Below, in pieces: positions 22,901-33,648 of a stretch of 64,000 nt of DNA. The stretch is from Tubulanus polymorphus (Eukaryota; Nemertea; Palaeonemertea; Tubulaniformes; Tubulanidae): contig NC_134033.1 of NCBI RefSeq assembly GCF_964204645.1, positions 1,380,131 through 1,444,130 of the forward strand. The letters are read 5' to 3'. The translations under genes and the position numbers were made by a program. The notes beneath the pieces were generated by a model. That model saw nothing but the letters and a program-made list of their open reading frames with translations. It ran no database searches and was not told the DNA's origin. Each line of letters opens with the position of its first letter. The stretch's first letter is position 1.

Positions 22901-25900
22901 CGCGTCTGCTGCAAATGTTCGCCTTCAGTTTCAAGGTCAGTGGCCATCTTCTTCAATTCGACCTGCGCGCGCACGCGTACAGAGAAAAAGCGTATTGGAT
23001 CAAAAATGTTTTCAGGACCTCAAATCACAATAATCAATTCTCCCGATTCCTCTAAAACTCCCATTCTCTTCCTTCGACTCACTTCCTCTTCGTCCCCGCT
23101 TTGCCTTTTGTCTTAGACTCCCTACTCCCTTCTCTCTTTAATGCCAAGGATCAAAAGGTCTTTTAAATCACCAAAATCCCCTTCCCTCTAAAACTTCCCT
23201 TCCTCTATGTCTACAACTCCCTCCCCTTCACCTTTTACCTTAAACTCCCCACTCCCTTCCATCCCTCGATTCTAAGGTATCCACCTGAGTCATTTGTTTA
23301 AATTCCTCTGCGATGTCACGAGAAGTCTGCTGCAAATCATCATCATCATTCTTCCTTTCCTCTATGAGATCCTCCCTCTCACCATGTTCCCCTTCGATAT
23401 CATCATCCTCGATAATCTCGGGAATGTCGTCAGTTGATTCGCTCGGTATCGTTACCACTTCACTGATCACTTCAACCAAATCATCTACAATTGAGATATT
23501 TCAAATAGTTTCAAAAATCGGTTTTAACGGGCATCATCTCAAACACCATTCCAGAAATCAGTTACTGATAATCACTATTTATCATCATTTATTATGTATC
23601 ATTATTTCATCTTAAAAACAAAGGTTTTCAATCTGGATCTGAGGCAGTTATGAGTTATTGCCCTCCTTACCATCCGAAGAATCATCCGATATTTCAGTTA
23701 CAACCGGAGCCTCCTCCTCCGCCTCCTCCTCCGCTTTTTCAAACGTTTTTTTCTTCTGTTCTTCCAACAACGGATTTTTCAAATTAGTTTCGATAGCGAT
23801 TTCGTCGACTTTCGCCGGCTGTACTCCGCGAATGGAGTCGGATTTTGTCCCGTTCTCCGAACTCTTCGTAATTTGATCAAATTTCGCGATTTTGTCCGCG
23901 TTAGTCTTCGAAACGTTTTCGACGCAATCGATGACCGTTTTTCCTCCGAACGTCTGCGGTTTTTTTGAACTCGCCGCCGACGAAACTTCGACAACAGCGT
24001 CGTCATCATCATCATCATCGGAAACTAGATCATCGTCTTTGATTTCGATCGGTTTCGCAGATTTGAAGGATCGCCGATCTGGACTCGCCGTGATCACCAC
24101 CGGTTTGATATCATCACCTGATTCGAGAGAAATCGCGACCTTCTTTCTCAAAAAATCTTCGGATTTCGACGAATTTTCGGCCGTCGATATTTTTACCTGC
24201 GTCGACGCAAACCAATCAGCGATCGCTTGCGAAGACATCGCCGCCACTTTCCTTTCCTCCTTCTTCGTTTGCTCCTCAATCTCCTCCTTTCTATCCTCGT
24301 CATCATCATCATCGTTAACAATTTTAGAACTATCAGCAGACGTGATAACATCCGTCTGCCGACTCCGTCTGTCCGTAATCATCGTCGACGGCGGCAACGA
24401 CTTATTCAAACCCTTAATTAGAATATAATGCGACGAGTCTTCTGATTGGACGCGGCGGGTTTCGATGCTCCGCCCCTTCAGATTCAAACTGTCGACTATC
24501 TCGCCCGTCTGCTGTTCGTTCATCTCGCTGCGTACGACGTTCAGACGTCGAGACAAACGACTCTGATTCATTAACTTCGATACTTGATAATTCGAAAAAT
24601 TCTGCGAATCCTAGGACGAAAAGAATTGTGTTTAAATTCAACAAACTTGTTCATCGGCAGTAGCCACAATACCGAAGTTGTCTCCTGTTTTTGAGTCCTA
24701 CCGGTAATCTATTCGTATTTCCGATTCAATTTACAATTTCTAATTCAAAGTGGAGTTTGACTACAACATTGAGCAATGACTTAATCTTCCATAGATCTCC
24801 CTACATCAACATCAATCTCTTCTAAAACAACATTGGCTACTTTAAAAATCTCATGACTTCATCAATTCCTATCATCAATTTAATTTCTAGAAAGTTTCAA
24901 GTTTCGAGTTTGTTTATTCATCATAATCAAATGACATGATCGTCAATGAACGATGGCTACTTCGTTCCACAAATGCCCTATGACATCATTTCATCAAATT
25001 GTAATACTCACCTCAGGCATCTCGTGCTGCCTGTACAGAGCCCGGCGTTTATTTTTCTCTTTCAGATCGGAGAGGATCTCGTGTTGAATTTCGGGAGGCA
25101 TCGATTTGAAATCTTCCGATTCGAAATCGATTGAATCCAAATCTTGGAACTCTTTCTACAAACGAATCATAAACGTTTAAAACTGATTTTTTCCGCGACA
25201 AAAAGAAAAATCTTTTCCTTCGACTGTAAATTGGATCTTAGAATAAAAGTGGATGTGATTGTCATGAAAGTCATGGTCCATTGATGGTTCAGTACCTGTT
25301 TCAGATGCTGTTGAAATTGTTTCTGTATCTGTTCATCTCCATCCTCCTCGGACCCGCTACCCAGCGTGTATAAACTAAAAATATCCATCACTAATTATGA
25401 TTGGCTATTAAGAGGCTAGTAGTCATTTGATAATGTCATAGGGGGATGAAATTGGTGTTAGCAATAGACGAGATCATCAAGGATTTGTGGAAGTTGCCAT
25501 TCTTGTTCTGGAAGTGTTTGATGATGTCATAGGGGGATGAAATTGGTGATAGCAATAGACAAGATCATCAAGGATTTGTGGAAGTTGCCGTTCTTGTTCT
25601 GGAAGTGTTTGATGATGTCATAGGGAGATCTATGGAAGAAGTATTTAACTATAACTATAACTTCACTTCAATCAAAGTTTAGGTAATAAGTTGTAAACTT
25701 ACGAATTAGAATCACTGTGTTGTTTGTCGTCAGTGTTGTCTGCTTCGGGTGGTAACACGTACAGATCATCGACGTCTGTTGTAGTTCGATGATGTGAGGT
25801 CGACGGCTGGACCGACGCAGCCTCCGTATCGTCACCGCCGATGACATCATGTATCGCGCGCGATTTCACGTAGTTTGTCAGGATTTTCTGCGCGTGTTTC

Positions 25901-27304
25901 TCCGAGCGTTTTTCGGCCGTTTCTTTTCGATGTCTTCGCGCGTTCTAGAAAAACGATTAAGTAGCAGGCGAGTTTCCATCAGACTCTTCGAGAAAAGATA
26001 TCTGCCTCCACAAATCTCCTAGGACATCATCAATTTCAACTTGTGATTTGATGCTCTAGACCTTTCCGGAAATGATCGCACAAAAGATCAAGTTATTATT
26101 TGGCAATTTGCTGATGTCACACATAGGGATTTTTTTAAAGTAAAAAAAAAATTTGGCAGAAAGTAAACCAGGTTGATACTAATAACTCCTACAGGGTCCC
26201 TCTGGGGTCAGTTCCACGGTCAAAACTTAAGTCAAAACGTGGACTTAAATCTTAAGACTGGTCTCAAGTTGTTAGATCGACTAAAGAACTAAGTTGGCCT
26301 TCGATTGATTTTAGGTCTAAGCCATGACTATGCAACTGGCCCCGGGGGCTAAGGGCCAAGACTTGGACATGGTCTTAGACCAACTTAATTCTATAGCCAA
26401 TTAACTTAAGACCAGACTAAGCTCATTTCAGTCTCTAAATCTCAATCTAACAACTTAAGACCAGTCTAAGATCAGTTTGCCGGTTCTAAAGCCAATCTAA
26501 CTACTTAAGACCAGTCTAAACTCACTTTAGTTTTATAGTCAATCTAACAACTTAAGACTCCAGTCTAAACTCATTTTGGTTCTATAACCAATCTAACAAC
26601 TTAAGACAGTCTAAACTCATTTTGGTTCTATAACCAATCTAACAACTTAAGACCAGTCTGAGCTCAATTTAGGCCCGTGGGCATAAGCCACGTCCGTGCA
26701 CCCAGCCCCTGGGCTAGGGTTTGGGGGCTGAGGCTTGTTCAAAACTATACGTACCATAGTATCTCGTTTGAGAGCCGGAACTCCTCCGTCGAACACAAAC
26801 ACCGGCTTGATTCGATAATAAAGCAGTTTACAGCATTTATTGAACAGTCCGATCAGATGAGCGTTTGGTAACGGGTTGCCTTGTTTATCTCGCATTCCTT
26901 TAGCCGCCTGATGCAGCCAAATACTGACATGTTTTCCGCCGTTAAGGACGGAAATAATTAAAGCTTTGCTCAATCATCGCGATTAACCGAACTGGATTAT
27001 GTGCTAGAAAGATCAAAGGGTTTGTCATTTCGAGGGCTGCAGTTGCTCAAAAGATGTTAAAAGATTTCTAATTAGCAAACAATGAAATATTTTGAACGTG
27101 CCAAACTATCAATCAGCACCTTATACCGGTGTACGGAAAAGGGCTGCCCTCAGAATGCCCAGTTTTAACATTACCCTTAAATTGAATGCGGTGTAAATTG
27201 ACGATGAAAAGGATATCGATTGCTAGAATTTTTCCTTCCAATGACTCCAGAGTCACCGGGCGCCCGATGCTCTCCAAAAGCTGCCATAGACCGAGGACTC
27301 CCAT
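19911..27304 (-). CDS. ERCC5: DNA repair endonuclease XPG
   Basis: 13 coding exons: 27304-27217, 26930-26755, 25944-25703, 25374-25296, 25155-25012, 24610-23671, 23484-23285, 22962-22843, 22432-22219, 21675-21531, 21429-21341, 20868-20681, 20546-19911; 1,086 aa (human about 1,186). It makes the 3' incision in nucleotide excision repair in the nucleus. The XPG-N domain starts [11 protein letters not shown]; metal ligands are D30 and D77 (VFVFDGG). An acidic, low-complexity spacer follows (about 245-620), with conserved [12 protein letters not shown]. The XPG-I domain has MEAEAQ (E679, E681) and [10 protein letters not shown] (D700, D702); the helix-hairpin region is [16 protein letters not shown] box QRTITSYF (877-884) for PCNA and a basic [11 protein letters not shown] stretch follow. 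Intron 1 is AT-AC (separate entry); the others are GT-AG. It is divergent from the PPM1L gene. Confidence 0.95.
20895..21325. repeat. About 109-bp tandem repeat, 4 copies, in ERCC5 intron 11
   Basis: The unit contains GTGTGGACGATCAGTTTTTG and GTAGTTCATTTTCAATT. An inverted, diverged single copy lies at about 35425-35500 in an ICE1 intron, so the unit is also dispersed. Confidence 0.85.
21971..22132. mobile_element. Long inverted-repeat element in ERCC5 intron 9
   Basis: Arms of about 65 bp (ACAGTTAGGTCTGTAAAACA and its inverse TGTTTTACAGACCTAACTGT, extended by TTTCTTGACA/TGTCAAGAAA-type pairing) surround a short loop near 22040. Arms are about 90% matched, which suggests a decaying foldback MITE. 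Confidence 0.65.
22490..22790. repeat. Dispersed 'TTCCCTGACTTGATCTG' repeat
   Basis: Two tandem copies of a repeat of about 150 bp built on CCCTGACTTGATCT, AATCCAATCAATTAACACAG and a 'cgcgatc' word. Further copies occur at about 48090-48330 (inverted) and 52900-53440. It lies in ERCC5 intron 8. Confidence 0.7.
25410..25640. repeat. Tandem copies of 'GATGATGTCATAGGGGGA' repeat in ERCC5 intron 3
   Basis: Two nearly identical units of about 100 bp (TGATGATGTCATAGGGGGAT plus a 'gcaatagacaagatcatcaagg' tail) and a partial third. They belong to the window-wide family. Confidence 0.75.
26200..26680. repeat. MITE plus inverted 47-bp unit array in ERCC5 intron 2
   Basis: The left part holds the single element body (GACTGGTCTCAAGTTGTTAG, then TATGCAACTGGCCCC). 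It is followed by about six inverted copies of the 47-bp unit (AACAACTTAAGACCAGTCTA). Element end and array in one place support derivation of the array from the element. Confidence 0.7.
26931..27216 (-). other. U12-type AT-AC intron, ERCC5 intron 1
   Basis: The donor ATATCCTTTT (27216 down) follows ...GCAATCG. The branch site TCCTTAAC is at 26948-26941, and the intron ends AC at 26932-26931, about 11 nt past the branch A. Splicing gives AIDVSIWLHQ in frame, the conserved XPG sequence; no GT donor in reach does. The boundary falls after coding base 88. Confidence 0.9.
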
Positions 27305-28158
27305 CTTGAATCCGGCCCCGAACAACTATCGACTCAGCTCACAGTTTTTTTCAACAGATAGACTTTCTTTTATTCTGAAACGAACAGAAAACAAACAGAA
27401 ACGATCAGAATTTTCAACAGATTCTTTCACTTTGCACCTTTCTGAATTCTTTCTGACTTTCAGCTGGGCCTAAACTTTTTATAACAATTCATCAAAAGAA
27501 ATAGCACTCAAAGAAATAAGACATCCACATTTTCAAAATGATATGAATTCCCCAGTAGTAATTTAATTCATGAAAAGATAAAAATGTGCTTCCTTACCGG
27601 TAAAAATGACTTATAAGCACAGTGTTTTTGAATGTGTGCAATAAAATTTAATTTGAATTTACGTTGGCTCCACACAATTTAATCAATTCAATTTATCTAT
27701 ATTGGAAATTTCTTACCGTATTTTACTGTTTTTAGCGTCACGATTTTCTACGCAAAGAAATTCGTGTAAAATAAATAAACGATGACGACGATGAAGCCGA
27801 GAAACACACATAAATTCCATAGAAAATAGAAATCGACGCGACGTCTCATTTTTGACAGTTCTCAAAGAAAAACTCAAAAAAACACGGTATTGGACTTTGG
27901 CAAAAATCAAGGAATTGGACTTAGTCAAATAGTGACGATCTTTTTTGTATTATGACCGCTACATTACATTTTAGAAATGATTTTAATGAACTGTTGCTCC
28001 TAAGATGGGTTCCTAATAATTTTCTAAAACATGGAACAAGTCTAATAGTTGGCAAGGTTTCCGGCGGTAATTAGTTCGTTCAAGATGGCGGCGTTCGTAT
28101 AAACAAAACAAAAAATTTTCGCGAAGTTTTTCGATCGAATTTCCCGGACGCGGCGATC
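27305..28158. promoter_or_regulatory. Divergent ERCC5/PPM1L promoter region
   Basis: 854 bp separate the two start codons. On the ERCC5 side an acceptor (ctgttcgtttcag, exon from 27374) and an upstream donor (ATACGgtaag, exon end 27717) suggest a spliced 5' leader. No TATA box is obvious. Sequence just before the PPM1L start is richer in CG words. Confidence 0.45.
27748..27849 (-). CDS. Possible 33-aa single-span membrane micropeptide
   Basis: ATG at 27849 to TAG at 27748. Three arginines follow the initiator Met, then come an aromatic stretch (VDFYFLWNL), a hydrophobic span (CVFLGFIVVIVYLFY) and TNFFA. A good donor lies 31 nt past the stop, so the ORF would sit in a 5' leader exon of ERCC5 or in its own transcript. 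Size and layout recall SERCA-type micropeptides, but I see no clear family signature. It could be a chance ORF or a uORF. Confidence 0.25.
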   Translation of the reverse strand: MRRRVDFYFLWNLCVFLGFIVVIVYLFYTNFFA

Positions 28159-30952
28159 ATGTCACTGGTTCACGCGTCGATAAGATGGATCCGGCGATAT
28201 CTGCTGTCGAGCCAGTCGCTTCTGACCTTACTGACGATCATCGTGATCTACGCTCTATTCCGACAGAGATCGACGTTTTGGTCGACGATAAAAAAACTGC
28301 GATCGAAGTTAAGATTCAGCAGTACCTCGTCAGCCTCCTCGACCGATGCGGATGATTCGGCGGATTTGACGCGTAAGACAAAAGCGTCGTGGGAATTGCG
28401 TAAGGGCAATGTCGGTATGTACGCGATACAGGGCAGACGCGCGACAATGGAGGACCGGTTCAACGTGGTTACCGCCGATCAGCTCGAACACACCGGAACA
28501 TCGATTTACGGTATATTCGACGGACACGGTGGACAGGTACGATTCGAAACAATCATTCTGATTTTACTCGTTGAGCCAAATACCATCCTCACTTGCCAGG
28601 GATTGATTGCCTCCCTTGATGCTCAGGCCAACATAAACCCTGGCCGCAAACCCTTTATTGTTCTTTTACACCGCCCAGGAAATCTCGAAAAAGGTTGCCA
28701 CTAAATGGTGACAAGTCTAGACATAACTGGACTTTCGGAGTGTCTGGTATTCTAGAGGGGGTTCTAAGTTAAGAGGGCTGGCAGGTGGTTAAGCAACTGC
28801 ATACGTAGTCATAGTCAGTGCCCTAACGGTGTTTTAGTTTCGGAATCGGATATTTTCACAAACCACATTAATTGGTATAAGCTCCTCCGAGTATAAACGC
28901 TTACCGCCAACAATTAGGTAGCTAACAAGATGTAACTAGTCTTAAGAGTGTCCAGTATCCAGGGCAGGGGTTTAAAAGTGGTCAGTAAGGGTGGGTTTAG
29001 GTTTGATTGTGGGGGGTTTAGTTAAGGGTTTTATTGTCTTATATTTGTTAGGTTTTTTTTTTTTTCAGTTTGCCGCTGATTTCGTCGAGAAGACATTGTT
29101 TAAAACGATTATGGTTCGATTGTTGAAGTCGGCTCTGAACGGAGGCCCCGATAATTTCAGTAAACTCCTCACCGACGAGATATTGTACGTCGACAAGCAG
29201 TTGTTATCAGTCGAGAAATTGACAAACGAAGCGTCAGGTACGAATAAACGAAATTCACAGCTTTACAGACTTTGGGTCCAGTGTTCCACAGTTTGTCTTC
29301 CTACTCCCGCTCTTCACCTCTTCTTTCCCTCTCCTCTCTCGTCCATTCTCTTCTCTCCTCTTTCCTCCATTCTCTTCCGGTCTTTCTCCTCCATTCTCTT
29401 CCTCCTCCATTCTCTTCCCCTCTTCTCTCTCCTCCATTCTCTTCCCCTCTTTCTCCTCCATTCTCTTCCCCTCTTCTCTCTCCTCCATTCTCTTCCCCTC
29501 TTTCTCCTCCATTCTCTTCCCCTCTTCTCTCCTCTCTCCTCCATTCTCTTCCCCTCTTTCTCCTCCATTCTCTTCCCCTCTTCTCTCCTCTCCATTCTTT
29601 TCCCCTCTTCTCTCCTCTCTCCTCCATTCTCTTCATCCTCCATTCTCTTCCCTTCTTTCTCCTCCATTCTCTTCCCCTCTTCTCTCATTCACTGACTCAA
29701 TTCTATTTCATTGTTGTATTTTCAGGAACGACAGCGCTGGTGATGTTATTAAGGAACGGTATTTTGACCGTCGCGAACGTCGGCGATTCTCGTGCGGTGC
29801 TTTATACAGACGACGATAAACTGATGCCTTTATCCTTCGACCATAAACCACATCAGGTAAAATCAACTAATATGTTTTACACCTATTATCAGCGTTGATA
29901 GAATATTGACTATTATTGATTGGAAATATTGAATATTTCTTTCTAAACTGCCTCACATAATTGGCATGACCCGCATGATGAAATATTCATCAACATTTTC
30001 GCAGACCCCAATCCCGGCAGTTGCGACTGATGGGTTCGTAAGGATCACGACAAATCAAGTCATTCATTCGATCAATCAACAATCATTACATAATCAAAAA
30101 CACATTGAAACTAATTTCTCCCTAGAATCAAATTCAGGTTGCGGGTTTCTGAAAATAACTAGGTCCACCAGTGTTCCTCTGCTGGGGTTTAAAAGGGGCT
30201 GTATTTATTGTTAGGTGTATGACATCGCGGCTTTCATTCCCCCAAAAATACAGAGAGATAGAATATTGACATCTACTCTGTTAGGGGCAGCTGATGTATT
30301 GTAAGGGGCGGCTGATTTTCAGAAGGTTGGATGTAAAAATGAAAGTGCTGGCCTACGCTTTAAAACCTGTTGACAGTTGTGGAGACATCTGGATCCAGTT
30401 CCACAGTTCTGAGTTAAGATTTGACTCTGGGTTAAAACATTGAAAATGAACTAACTTTAACACAGAACTGTGGAACTGGGTCCTGAAATTTTTAACCGGC
30501 AATTCTGATCTTGATTCAAATTATTAAATTATTTTCTCGTTCGTATTTTATTCTCGTAGCTGAAGGAGAGAAAGCGTATAAAAGACGCCGGTGGTTTTAT
30601 CAGTTTTAACGGGGTTTGGCGCGTAGCCGGGGTACTGGCGACCTCTCGCGCTCTCGGCGACTACCCGCTGAAAGACAAGAATCTCATCATCGCCGATCCG
30701 GACATTCTGACGTTCGATCTGAACGAAATCAAACCGCAGTTCATGATTCTCGCCACCGATGGATTGTGGGATATGTTCAGCAACGAGGAGGCGGTCGCGT
30801 ACATCAGAGAGAGGCTCGACGAGCCTCATTTCGGAGCGAAAAGTATCGTGTTGCAGGCGTATTACCGCGGCTCGCTCGACAATATCACCGTCATCGTCGT
30901 TAACTTTTTAGCCAATCAGGCGTCGGTCGTCAGGCGCGGATCAACGGCTTGA
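28159..30952 (+). CDS. PPM1L: PP2C-type protein phosphatase 1L
   Basis: Exons 28159-28536, 29069-29237, 29726-29856 and 30560-30952; GT-AG; 356 aa (human about 360). A Mg/Mn-dependent Ser/Thr phosphatase; the vertebrate protein is anchored in the ER membrane and acts on stress-kinase and ceramide-transport pathways. An N-terminal membrane span (LLTLLTIIVIYALF, about 22-35) is visible. PP2C motifs follow: GRRATMEDRF, YGIFDGHGGQ (about 117-126), NVGDSRAVLY, FISFNGVWRVAGVLATSRAL, ATDGLWDMFS and DNITVIVVNF, with the metal-ligand aspartates in place. The stretch ERLDEPHFGAKSIVLQ is the PPM1L-type C-terminal signature. It starts 854 bp from ERCC5, divergently. Confidence 0.95.
29285..29692. repeat. 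Pyrimidine minisatellite in PPM1L intron 2
   Basis: A repeat of about 17-29 bp based on CTCCATTCTCTTCCCCTCTT, almost pure C/T on the plus strand. Its long open frames are repeat by-products. Confidence 0.9.
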
Positions 30953-32740
30953 GGTCACGCGATGTTTTACGCGCATTTTTAGAAGAAAAAATTGATTTAC
31001 GTAAATATTTAAGAATTTAAAAAAAATAATTTAATCCCAGTTGTTGCTACTAATGAGTTCAACAGTTGTGAGTTAGAATCACGGTCATTAATTGTAACTC
31101 ATTAATTGTAACTCATAACTGGATCCTGAGTTCGAAGTTAACTCTTACTCACAACTGTGGAAATGGATCCTGAGTTTAGAGTTAACTCAAACTCAAAGCT
31201 GTGGAAATGGATCTTGAGTTCAGGGCCAACTCTTACATCTATGGAACTGGATCCTGAGTGCTGAGTTAACTCTTACAACTATTGAACTGGATCCTGAACT
31301 CGAGGATTCAGTTCAGCATTTGTTAACTTTTTGAAGAACCAATAATCATGGATTTACACATCCAAGTGCATGTGGCTTAAATAATAATTTTGCTCAATTC
31401 AGATAATACAGTAAACCTTGCCTAACTCAGACAAACTGGGACCGGCCACAAAAATTCGATTCTGATATGAAAGTTCAAATCAAAGATTGGAAAATACATT
31501 TATGATGTCTGGAAATGATTTTTGTCCGAGTACCGGTTGGTAAAAAAACTTGAGCAAGGCTGTGAAGTTTGCTGTACTACATGTATTTCATTTATAGTTG
31601 GTATAATTGAGGCTCTTGTCCTATTCCGATAGTAAGGCGGCCATCTTGGATTTATGTTGACTGCAATTTTTTATAAGCCATGTTCGATCGCTAATTTTTG
31701 TGTCTCTCTTAATAATTTCTTCTCTATAGAGAAAATTGTTGATATTTCTTCTTTTAAATATTTGTTGTTGTTTTCTTTTTGTTTATTGTTGAAATTTAAA
31801 ATCTAATCATGTGTACGATTGATTGAGTAAAAATTGATTGAGTTTTGTGCGGTACTCGATGAGTACTGTCTGGTACTCAATGAGTATTGTGAGTTACTCA
31901 CTATAATCATGTGTATAATTGATTGAGTTCTGTCTGGTACTCATTGAGTATTTATTGCACGATATTCTATGATGAGTTCTGTGTGGTACTCAATGAGGAC
32001 TGTGTGGTACTCATTTAGTCATGTTGTTGAAATCTGTAAGAAACTAATTGCTCATCAACTTCTGAGGTGTCTGCAACTTAACCTAAACCTGTAGAGGCTG
32101 GTTTTATAAACCAGTTTAAACTTGTACCTGCAGGGGCTGGTTTTATAGACCAGTTTTAACATGTACCTGCAGGGGCTGGTTTTATAGACCAGTTTAAACT
32201 TATACCTGCAGGGGCTGTTTTATAGACCAGTTTGAACTTGTACCTGCAGGGGGCTAGTTTTAAAGACCAGTTTTAACTCATGGTTTTAAAGACCAGTTTT
32301 CACATGAACCCTGCAGGGGCTGGTTTTTTAACCAGTTTGTTTTAACTAATTGTACCTAGGCTGCAGGGGCTGGTTCTATAAACCAGTTTTAAGGAAATTA
32401 AAGTTAAAAGCTGTGTTTCGGTAAAATTGACCCGACTCAGGCTGCGTTTTACAAGGCAGTGTCAGTTAGCCTGAATGAATTAAGAAATATGAATTTTGGG
32501 GATTTATACTTAAAAAAGGATTTTACATGCCTTGTATGAAGTGCATTTCGAATGTCTATGGTCTCTTGGGGGGAGGGGGAGGGGGGGCAGATGAAATGTT
32601 ATTCTTTTCGAATTGATAAGAATATGATAATAGTGTATGTGATCATTGTTAATAACCTAAAAAAAATGACTAAATAAATGCGTAGATTTGTTTTGTAAAT
32701 TTTCATTCGTCTCTAATGATTCTCGTATCAGCCAAGAGAT
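30953..32740. repeat. PPM1L-ICE1 spacer: several short repeat arrays
   Basis: Holds CAGTTCCACAGTT half-site copies (31050-31300), a TGGTACTCAATGAGTA-type array (about 31855-32020), and about eight copies of a unit of about 39 bp with CTGCAGGGGCTGGTTTTATA and an internal TATAGACCAG hairpin (32090-32395). No gene is seen. A further CAGTTCCACAGTT foldback at 30390-30485 lies in PPM1L intron 3. Confidence 0.75.
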
Positions 32741-32744
32741 GGCG

Positions 32745-33195
32745 CATCCGTCGTATTCCGATCCACTATCTGAAATGTCTTAAGAATACACTAGGGCTGA
32801 AGAAAACCAGAACACCAATTGTCTATGGTGAAACTTATGATAGATATCCGGTAGAAATTATGATGAAAGAAATGGTAGATTATTGGTGCATGGTCTCCTA
32901 ATGATCTAAAATGCCAGTAAAATAGAAATAGTGCCAAGTTACTCGGACGGTCAAGTAATTTTCATTAACCAGACCCCGGTTAACCGGGTAGCCCCTGGAT
33001 GAACACTACAAGCCGTGCCGCTCGGCAGGGAGCCGGCCGAATTCCTGAAGTTTATTACTGCTAAGTTTCGTTTAACTATATATACGTTGCCTGAAGAAAT
33101 AGATCGCTATACGCATGAAGATTTTGATAAATCTTGCAATAATGGTGCATTCCATGAGCTAGCTCGAATGCATGAATTCACTACGGAAAAATAAT
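32745..33195 (+). pseudogene. Non-LTR retrotransposon (LINE) 3' ORF2 relic
   Basis: The frame from about 32745 reads YLKCLKNTLGLKKTRTP, VYGETYDRYPVEI, then YW, the pattern seen after the reverse transcriptase in many animal LINE ORF2 proteins ('LG..K.T....YGE.GR.P......YW'). The frame then breaks repeatedly, and fragments such as ECMNSLRKN near 33170 may be its tail. It is dead and truncated at both ends. Confidence 0.5.
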
Positions 33196-33609
33196 TAATA
33201 GTACCGTTTGTGTCCGATTCGACGAGTGTCATTTCGTCCGCTCCACGCATCCGCAGCCGCACTTTCTACCCCTGGCAAGCGAGCACATTTTATCGGTCAA
33301 ATCGCACTAATATGTAAAAACATAGAAAACGTTTTAAAAATATAGAAGGACAGAACTTAGACTTTTTGCGAAATAACGCGTTAAATTATGTTTTAAAAAA
33401 AGGTATTTATATTGATGACAGAATCAAATAAAACAGAAATATTGAAAATACATAGACCGATTGATCCAACATGGCGGCGCCCATGAGTGTTTAAAATGAA
33501 ATTCACAAATTTTGCGTTTCCCACGTTTCAAAACTGATTTCCTACGAATTTGAGCTGGAATTCTGATCGCTTTTGGTATCAAACTATTGTTTACGACTTA
33601 ATAGTGAAG

Positions 33610-33648
33610 ATGGACGTTAGATATACGAGTTTTTCGGTTCGGCAGTGA
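33610..33648 (+). promoter_or_regulatory. uORF overlapping the ICE1 start (TGATG)
   Basis: A 12-codon ORF (ATG 33610) ends in TGA at 33646-33648, sharing its last A with the ICE1 ATG at 33648-33650. If the leader includes it, ICE1 translation would need leaky scanning or termination-reinitiation. Confidence 0.4.

Noticed and set aside
29255-29690. Open frames rich in Glu-Arg-Gly or Ser-Leu-Pro on both strands
   Set aside because: By-products of the C/T minisatellite in PPM1L intron 2.
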